Positions 6,414 through 10,936 of a DNA stretch of 10,936 bases are shown piece after piece. The DNA comes from Muribaculaceae bacterium. Lineage in GTDB: Bacteria; Bacteroidota; Bacteroidia; Bacteroidales; Muribaculaceae. Both the position numbers and the translations under genes were made by a program. The DNA is taken from NCBI GenBank assembly GCA_029059965.1, contig JAIDUY010000090.1:1-10936 (forward strand), given 5' to 3'. The notes below the pieces were generated by a model. It saw only the letters and a program-made list of their open reading frames with translations, was not told where the DNA came from and did not search any database. The stretch's first letter is position 1; each line of letters begins with the position of its first letter.

Positions 6414-6536
6414 AGTATGGACAGGAGAACAGGAGATACACGAGTTTTATGGCTTAAAACAAGAGAACAGGTGTTTAATTAAATAATAAAAGTTCTACTG
6501 TTCTCCTGTCTGAAATATTGTTCTTTTGTTGAAAAA
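6394..6536. repeat. Intergenic palindromic repeat, copy 1 (complete, MITE/REP-like)
   Basis: A 143-base AT-rich element bounded by 39-base imperfect inverted ends: 6394-6432, and 6498-6536 read on the minus strand, match at 33 of 39 positions. The innermost 13 bases of each end (GACAGGAGAACAG) are identical. Each end holds two ACA-N-N-AGAAC-M-R units exactly 20 bases apart (6401 and 6421; on minus 6498 and 6518), and a fifth unit lies at 6459-6470. The centre has a small hairpin, GTTTTA (6444-6449) with TAAAAC (6455-6460), and the palindrome TTTAATTAAA (6474-6483). There is no reading frame of note and no clear target-site duplication. It sits between the terminator of the modular secreted protein and the glycosyltransferase -7 box. 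Confidence 0.8.
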
Positions 6537-6550
6537 TCCGGTTGCTGAAA

Positions 6551-6584
6551 AAAACGGCGCTCCCGGGGAGGGGAACGCCGTTTT
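6551..6584 (-). terminator. Strong intrinsic terminator after the modular secreted protein gene
   Basis: AAAACGGCG (6551-6559) and CGCCGTTTT (6576-6584) form a 9-bp perfect stem with a GC-rich 16-base loop. On the minus strand the stem runs into seven T residues. It begins 20 bases after the stop codon. Confidence 0.9.
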
Positions 6585-6604
6585 CTTAACGGTATGTCTA
6601 TGGA

Positions 6605-9229
6605 TTATTTCACCATTTCCTTGGCAACCTTGCTGCCGCGAACCACGATGTAGAGGCCGGCTGCGGGGTTGTCCACGCGGACACCCTGGAGGTTGTAGTA
6701 GACAGGAGCTTCAGCGTCTTCGGCAACGATGCCTTCGACACCTGTGGTCTGACCCTTGTCCTCGGCTGCGAGCTCGCCGCTCTCGGCATTGTATGTAAGT
6801 TCATACTTGTGCTCGGGGTTGAGGTTGAAGTTGAGGTCATGGGTACCGTCGATTGCGAGGTTTGCGGGAGCTTCGGCGGTGAGGGCTGCGGCGTCGGCAG
6901 CTGCCTTGTAGTAGCCGAGAGCCACGCCGTTACGGGTGCCTGCGATGAGCATGCGGCCTTCGGCTGTGGTGGGAACTACGGTGGCGGTATAGATGCCGTT
7001 CTCCTCGGTCATGGCGATTTCGTTCCATGCGGCTTCGGCCAGAGCGTTGATTTCGCCACGGTAGATGTAGAAGTGACCCATGAGGGTATAGGTCTTGACT
7101 GCGTTTTCGGCGACAGTACCTTCAACCTTGATGGTGGCGTTGTCGCGGTCGTAGGTCACGGTGACGTCTGTGAGAGCTTCGGCCATAATCATGTTGTCGG
7201 CATCGCTGCCATAGAGGTTTGCGGTGGTGTAGGTCTGACCGGCAACCATATCCTGACGTACTTCGGCGTCGGCAACAGTTATGGTGTTTTCGTCGTTAGA
7301 GTCGGCGTCGGTGATTTTGAATGCGCCGTTGAGGGCGGCAACGTGGAGGGTGTAGACACCGCCTTCGAGGGTGAACTGATTGGTTTCGTCAGCAATTTCC
7401 CAATTGCCGAAGTCGGCACCGCGGAGGTAGAGCACGGGGTCGGTTGCGGGCACCGAGGTCTTCTCGGCCATCAGGGTGATGGTCTTGGCGTCGGCGTCGT
7501 AAGTTACGGTGAGGGCATAGGTGCCTGCGCCGGCGATAATCCAGCAGTTACCGTTGTTTTCCTCCATTGTGTAGGATTCTCCCATGGCGATGGTCACTTC
7601 CTGTTCGCCTGCGCCGTAGCGGATGCCGTCCACAGCCCAGCTGAGGTCTTCGTTGACGGTGATGTTGCCGGTGGCGAAGGTGATGTAGGCGTTGTTGCCG
7701 GGAACTACGAGTTCGGCGGTGAAGACGCCGTCGCCTTCGTTGGTCATTTCGTTGTTGAAGTTCCAGTTGCCGTCTTCAACATCGTAGCTCAGGAAGAGAG
7801 CTTCGGGGATTTCGAAGATTTCGGCAGTCTCGCCGGAGAATACAACGGTGGGAACGCCTTCTTCGTCGAAGGTGACGGTGGCCTTGTAGTTGCCTGCGGG
7901 GAGGCTCCAGCACTTGTCGCTGGAAGCTGTCATTGCGTAGGAAGTTCCGAGCTCGACAGCAACATCCTCATCACCTGCGCCGTAGCGTACGCCGTCGGCG
8001 ACAACCCATTCGGTCATGATACCGCTGGTGAAAGTCACGTGAGCCTGACCGCCGGCTACGAAGTCGTAAGTAAATACATTTTCGGCCTTGGTCATTTCCT
8101 TGTTGAATTCCCAGCCTGCGCCGAGGTCACCGCTCATATACATTGCAGCGGGGATAACGGGCTCGGGAGTTTCGCCGCCGATCTTGGTGACTTTCACCTT
8201 GTTGTTGGCGCAGTCAAACTCTACGGTATAGACAGAGCCTTCGGTAGCACCCTCAATGAGAGTAGCACTGCCGCCAAATGAATTTTCGGGGAAATCAACC
8301 CATTCATCGGTAGCGATGGAACCTTCTACAAAGTGCCATACGTCAGCGCCGTTCCAGACTTTGACTTTGAAACCGGTAGTACCGATAGCGAGATTTTCGT
8401 GCTTGGAAATGCCGTCAACGGGATTCACGCCGTTGTCTTGCCAGTTATTGAAATCACCAAGTACGTTTACATACCACTGGGAATAGTCGATTTCTACGCC
8501 ACCGCCTTCAACAGTACCATTGATTGTTATTTTACCTTCGGAATCGCTGACTTTCACGAAAGTGACAGTAACGTTGGTAATACTGCTCTCCTTAAGTGTA
8601 CTGTTGGAGGAACCAAGATTGCTGACAGTAGTCTCAACTCCAAGCTCGATAGGAGCAGAAGCAGAATACTGCTTGCTGTAGTCGCTGTTGGCGACTTTGA
8701 ATTCACCCGAAAGAGCGGGGAGACTTATCGTATAGGTATCGCCGTCCTGAGTAAATTTATTAGCATCAGTAGCGTTCCATCCGGGAACAGCTCCACGCAG
8801 ATAGAAAACGTTAGCTGTTGGATCTTCGATTTCCTGACCAGTGAGAGTGAATTTATTGGTGTTGGTATCCACTTTGAAATGCCAATCACCGGCACCAAGC
8901 ATAAATGCATTCTCGCTGGGATAAGACAGAGAAACGGTCTCGTTGAGTTTGATGGAGTAGTTGTTCGAAGGAGCGCCGTAGCGGGCACCGTTCATTGTAC
9001 TCCAGTCGCTTCCACTGTTTCCGAGCTTCTGGGAGAAGCCGAACCAATTCGTTTTGGTCAGATTGACATCGAGTTCGAACACACCGGCAGACGTTTCGGT
9101 CATTTCGGTGCCTTTCAGCGGACTCCAACCGCCTGCAGGCTCACCGATAAGGTAGAGCTTGCTCGCGGGAGCGGCGCTTACAGTCATAGCCAGTAGACAG
9201 GCTACGAGGGTAAAGTAAAGTTTCTTCAT
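6605..9229 (-). CDS. Large modular secreted protein with SusE/SusF-like beta modules and C-terminal sorting-like motif
   Basis: This 874-residue protein has a signal peptide (MKKLYFTLVACLLAMTVSA, cut near 19-21) and then about seven beta-rich modules of roughly 100 residues, starting near 24, 141, 253, 362, 476, 598 and 713. Most open with a pattern like LYLIG/FYLRG followed by a Trp, resembling the Ig-like and starch-binding modules of SusE/SusF. Modules 1, 4 and 5 share Trp...(A/V/I)RYGA (RYGA at 83, 415, 537); modules 2 and 6 share LRGA...FKI/FKV. The end (about 830-874), YYNLQGVRVDNPAAGLYIVVRG followed by a Lys-rich tail, resembles the short C-terminal sorting or anchoring motifs of Bacteroidales secreted proteins. 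It is probably a cell-surface or released carbohydrate-binding protein; no catalytic motif or SusC/D neighbour is seen. The N-terminal third is visibly less GC-rich. Confidence 0.85.
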   Translation of the reverse strand: MKKLYFTLVACLLAMTVSAAPASKLYLIGEPAGGWSPLKGTEMTETSAGVFELDVNLTKTNWFGFSQKLGNSGSDWSTMNGARYGAPSNNYSIKLNETVSLSYPSENAFMLGAGDWHFKVDTNTNKFTLTGQEIEDPTANVFYLRGAVPGWNATDANKFTQDGDTYTISLPALSGEFKVANSDYSKQYSASAPIELGVETTVSNLGSSNSTLKESSITNVTVTFVKVSDSEGKITINGTVEGGGVEIDYSQWYVNVLGDFNNWQDNGVNPVDGISKHENLAIGTTGFKVKVWNGADVWHFVEGSIATDEWVDFPENSFGGSATLIEGATEGSVYTVEFDCANNKVKVTKIGGETPEPVIPAAMYMSGDLGAGWEFNKEMTKAENVFTYDFVAGGQAHVTFTSGIMTEWVVADGVRYGAGDEDVAVELGTSYAMTASSDKCWSLPAGNYKATVTFDEEGVPTVVFSGETAEIFEIPEALFLSYDVEDGNWNFNNEMTNEGDGVFTAELVVPGNNAYITFATGNITVNEDLSWAVDGIRYGAGEQEVTIAMGESYTMEENNGNCWIIAGAGTYALTVTYDADAKTITLMAEKTSVPATDPVLYLRGADFGNWEIADETNQFTLEGGVYTLHVAALNGAFKITDADSNDENTITVADAEVRQDMVAGQTYTTANLYGSDADNMIMAEALTDVTVTYDRDNATIKVEGTVAENAVKTYTLMGHFYIYRGEINALAEAAWNEIAMTEENGIYTATVVPTTAEGRMLIAGTRNGVALGYYKAAADAAALTAEAPANLAIDGTHDLNFNLNPEHKYELTYNAESGELAAEDKGQTTGVEGIVAEDAEAPVYYNLQGVRVDNPAAGLYIVVRGSKVAKEMVK

Positions 9230-9269
9230 GTTATTATAGTGTTATTAAGGTATGTATGATATAATCACG

Positions 9270-9312
9270 AGGCCGTTAAGGTGTCGGCCTAAAAGTTGAA
9301 CGTGCAAATGTA
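9270..9312 (-). promoter_or_regulatory. Promoter and 5' leader hairpin of the modular secreted protein gene
   Basis: On the minus strand TACATTTGC (9312-9304) matches the -7 consensus. A TTGG 21 bases upstream (9337-9334) is the best -33 candidate. The box is 74 bases before the ATG at 9229, a longer leader than the other genes here. The leader contains a hairpin, AGGCCG (9290-9285 on minus) with CGGCCT (9275-9270) around a 9-base loop. It may stabilise the mRNA or control translation; nothing shows which. Confidence 0.6.
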
Positions 9313-9369
9313 GTAAAAATTTTCTTAAAACCGCCAACTTTGTTGACGTTATTTAACGATAAAAGATAA

Positions 9370-9421
9370 GCTCCGCGCCTCAGTCCGGCCGGAGCAAGAT
9401 TCAAGACGGCATAAAAGCCGT
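9370..9421 (-). terminator. Weak terminator region after the DUF1460 amidase gene
   Basis: Two small hairpins follow the amidase stop codon on the minus strand. The first is ACGGC (9406-9410) with GCCGT (9417-9421) around a 6-base A/T loop. The second is GCTCCG (9370-9375) with CGGAGC (9390-9395), followed on minus by TTATCTTTTATCG. The second is the better terminator candidate; its stem is only 6 bp, so readthrough is possible. Confidence 0.5.
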
Positions 9422-9434
9422 AGTCTATCGAGGT

Positions 9435-10310
9435 TTACATCGGTGAGGCGAGGCGGAACACGCGCATGCCGAGCCACTGGCGGTTTTTGCGCATGAAGTC
9501 GTCGAGCGGGCGCTCCTCCATCTGCACGCGTCCTGCCGACGACGAAGCGTGGAACAGGTGGGGCACTCCGGCCTCGTCCTTGATGATCACGCCCATATGG
9601 GTTACGTCGAGGCCGCGGACATTGCTCACCAGAGCCACCACGTCGCCGCTGCGGAAGGCATCGCGCGTGGCGCGCGAACCGAGGTCGTTGGTGCGCACAT
9701 AGGGGAAGCGGTGGTTGCGGTATCCGCTCTCGACCGAGCGGATGCGGGCATAGTTTGCCGAATCGGCCAAGGCCGGATAGCGGTCGCGGTTGCGGCTCAT
9801 GAAGTCGATGCTCTTGACCATGTAGTTGACCTTGGGGAAGAATCGGCAAGCATCCTGAAGGTTGCCGCGGTGGATGTTGTCGACGGCCCACTCGGCTATG
9901 TAGTGCAGGCGGCTGGGATAGCCGTCGGTCTCGCCGGAACGGTAGCGCAGGCGCCTGAGGTTGAAGACGAAGTCGCGCCACGAGTGGCGACGCTCGCCTG
10001 CGGTCTGCGCCAGGGCGAGCACGGTTTCGGCGAATGTCGTGCAGTCGAGCGAGTCGAGGCGCACTGTCAGCGTCTCGGGCTCGCCTTCGAGTGTATGAGC
10101 GGCGTAGGGAGTGCCTTCGAACTCGCGGGCGAAGAAAGCCACACGCTCCTCGGGGGTCTCGAAAGCGCGTGCCACGCAGCGGTCGATCATGTCGGTGAGT
10201 CGCGTGGTGTCGGCGGCCTCGTTGCCGAAGCGGACATCGGCTGCCGACTGTGCGCGCAGGGCGGCGCAGGCGGCAAGCAGGACAAATGTCAGGAGTATGC
10301 GGAGTTTCAT
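9435..10310 (-). CDS. DUF1460 family protein, N-acetylmuramoyl-L-alanine amidase-like (NlpC/P60-related)
   Basis: This 291-residue exported protein fits the DUF1460 (PF07313) family, cysteine amidases thought to cut peptidoglycan stem peptides or amide bonds. The start [21 protein letters not shown] is a signal peptide; cleavage after ALRA is likely, but LAAC (12-15) also fits a lipobox, so a lipoprotein anchored at Cys15 is possible. The expected catalytic Cys is Cys90 in SLDCTTFAE; likely partner histidines are His238 (DVTHMGV) and His254 (HLFHASS). A Gly-Asp-Val segment (222-224) before the His region is typical of NlpC/P60-like folds. The start at 10310 makes an ATGA overlap with the FtsE-like gene; longer in-frame readings lie wholly inside that gene and are rejected. 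Coupling to FtsE hints at work in cell division. Confidence 0.88.
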   Translation of the reverse strand: MKLRILLTFVLLAACAALRAQSAADVRFGNEAADTTRLTDMIDRCVARAFETPEERVAFFAREFEGTPYAAHTLEGEPETLTVRLDSLDCTTFAETVLALAQTAGERRHSWRDFVFNLRRLRYRSGETDGYPSRLHYIAEWAVDNIHRGNLQDACRFFPKVNYMVKSIDFMSRNRDRYPALADSANYARIRSVESGYRNHRFPYVRTNDLGSRATRDAFRSGDVVALVSNVRGLDVTHMGVIIKDEAGVPHLFHASSSAGRVQMEERPLDDFMRKNRQWLGMRVFRLASPM

Positions 10311-10936
10311 ATGTCGGATTCGATGAGATTCTTCTTCTCGCAGCGCAGCACTCGGCCGGGATAGCGCTCGGTGAACGCGAGGTTGTGCGTCGCCACGACG
10401 ACGGTCGTTCCGTCGTTTTCGGTCAGCCCGTGGAGCATGGTCATAATCTGTTCGCCGGTCTCGGGGTCGAGGTTGCCGGTGGGCTCGTCGGCAAGAATGA
10501 GTGTGGGGCGGTTGAGGAGAGCGCGGGCGATGACGATGCGCTGCTGCTCGCCGCCGCTGAGGCGGTGGGGCATCTTGAAAGCTTTGGAAATCATGCCGAC
10601 ACGCCGGAGCACCTCCTCGATGCGGGCATGGCGCTCGTCGCGGTCGCGCCATCCGGTGGCCTCGAGCACGAAACTGAGATTGTCGTAGGCGGTGCGGTCG
10701 GGCAGGAGCTGAAAATCCTGGAAGACGATGCCTATGCGGCGGCGCAGAAACGGAATTTCGGCAGGGCGTATGGCCGTGAGGTCGTACTCGAAGATGTGGG
10801 CCTCTCCCGAGGCCACGGGCACTTCGGCGTAGAGCGACTTCATCAGCGATGTCTTGCCGCTGCCGACACGCCCGAGCAGATAGACGAACTCGCCGGTACC
10901 GACGCGCAGATCGATATCCTTGAGCGCCACATGCTC
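10307..10936 (-). CDS. ftsE: FtsE-like cell-division ABC transporter ATPase (5' end beyond the window)
   Basis: This partial ATPase shows nearly all ABC motifs. Counting from the Val encoded at 10928-10930, these are Walker A GRVGSGKT (20-27), Q-loop Gln71 in VFQDFQLL, signature LSGGEQQR (124-131), Walker B LILADEP (144-150) and H-loop His182. The stretches GEFVYLLG and [23 protein letters not shown] are characteristic of Bacteroidota FtsE. FtsE pairs with membrane protein FtsX to control peptidoglycan hydrolysis at the septum. The codons before Val (His, Glu) stay open to the window edge and fit the usual start of FtsE, so GTG at 10930 is an internal Val, not the start, and a few N-terminal residues are missing. 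The gene ends in a 4-base overlap with the amidase gene. FtsX is not in this window. LolD/MacB-type ATPases are the main alternative. Confidence 0.85.
   Translation of the reverse strand, partial: EHVALKDIDLRVGTGEFVYLLGRVGSGKTSLMKSLYAEVPVASGEAHIFEYDLTAIRPAEIPFLRRRIGIVFQDFQLLPDRTAYDNLSFVLEATGWRDRDERHARIEEVLRRVGMISKAFKMPHRLSGGEQQRIVIARALLNRPTLILADEPTGNLDPETGEQIMTMLHGLTENDGTTVVVATHNLAFTERYPGRVLRCEKKNLIESDI

Noticed and set aside
6394..6536. Target-site duplication around the complete repeat
   Set aside because: Bases outside the two ends (ending GGTACCAT and starting TCCGG) show no convincing direct repeat, so insertion by transposition is not directly shown.
6605..9229. Lipoprotein assignment for the modular protein from LVAC at residues 8-11
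   Set aside because: The hydrophobic stretch before Cys11 is too short, and a normal signal peptidase I site follows near residues 19-21.
10311..10652. Long N-terminal extension of the DUF1460 protein
   Set aside because: It is a low-complexity His/Arg/Pro-rich frame within the FtsE-like gene; the true start at 10310 begins a signal peptide.
10928..10930. GTG start codon for the FtsE-like gene
   Set aside because: The frame stays open upstream to the window edge and the preceding residues (Glu-His) fit the usual FtsE N-terminus, so this is an internal Val.

Overview
The window looks like ordinary chromosome from a gut-type Bacteroidales bacterium, and I would guess Muribaculaceae. The reasons are Bacteroidota-type promoters (a -7 box of the form TAnnTTTGC lies upstream of most transcription units), an FklB-like FKBP cluster, a DUF1460 amidase, a modular secreted protein ending in a short C-terminal sorting-like motif, and fairly GC-rich coding DNA. 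The family-level assignment is inference; no rRNA or other phylogenetic marker is present. All nine genes lie on the minus strand, so transcription runs from high to low coordinates.

In the order of transcription: the 3' part of an FtsE-like ATPase (cut by the right edge) overlaps by 4 bases a DUF1460 N-acetylmuramoyl-L-alanine amidase-like exported protein. Next comes an 874-residue secreted protein of about seven beta-rich modules with its own promoter, leader hairpin and strong terminator. A membrane-anchored family 2 glycosyltransferase follows, then a Na+/phosphate cotransporter-family protein with a PhoU-like tail, each with a promoter and terminator. An OmpR/PhoB-type response regulator without a partner kinase comes next. 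Last is a compact operon of three FKBP-type prolyl isomerases: a cytoplasmic FklB type, then an exported form starting in a TAATG overlap, then a lipoprotein 9 bases later.

The least expected content lies between genes. Two AT-rich intergenic patches (about 88-202 and 6394-6536) share an imperfect 39-base terminal repeat, present in inverted orientation at both ends of the right-hand copy and at one end of the left-hand copy. Each 39-mer holds two copies of a 12-base unit (ACA-N-N-AGAAC-M-R) exactly 20 bases apart, and nine such units occur in total. This looks like a small non-autonomous palindromic repeat family (MITE- or REP-like) or an array of protein-binding sites. One copy abuts the glycosyltransferase promoter; the other begins 3 bases after the stop codon of the FKBP operon and includes a 17-bp perfect hairpin.

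Other points worth attention are an 11-bp perfect inverted repeat across the promoter of the phosphate-transporter gene, a response regulator whose receiver acidic pair is Asp-Ser, stepwise change of the FKBP pocket Trp to Phe and Met across the operon, and the FtsE-amidase coupling. I saw no CRISPR array, tRNA, rRNA, insertion-sequence transposase or phage gene.
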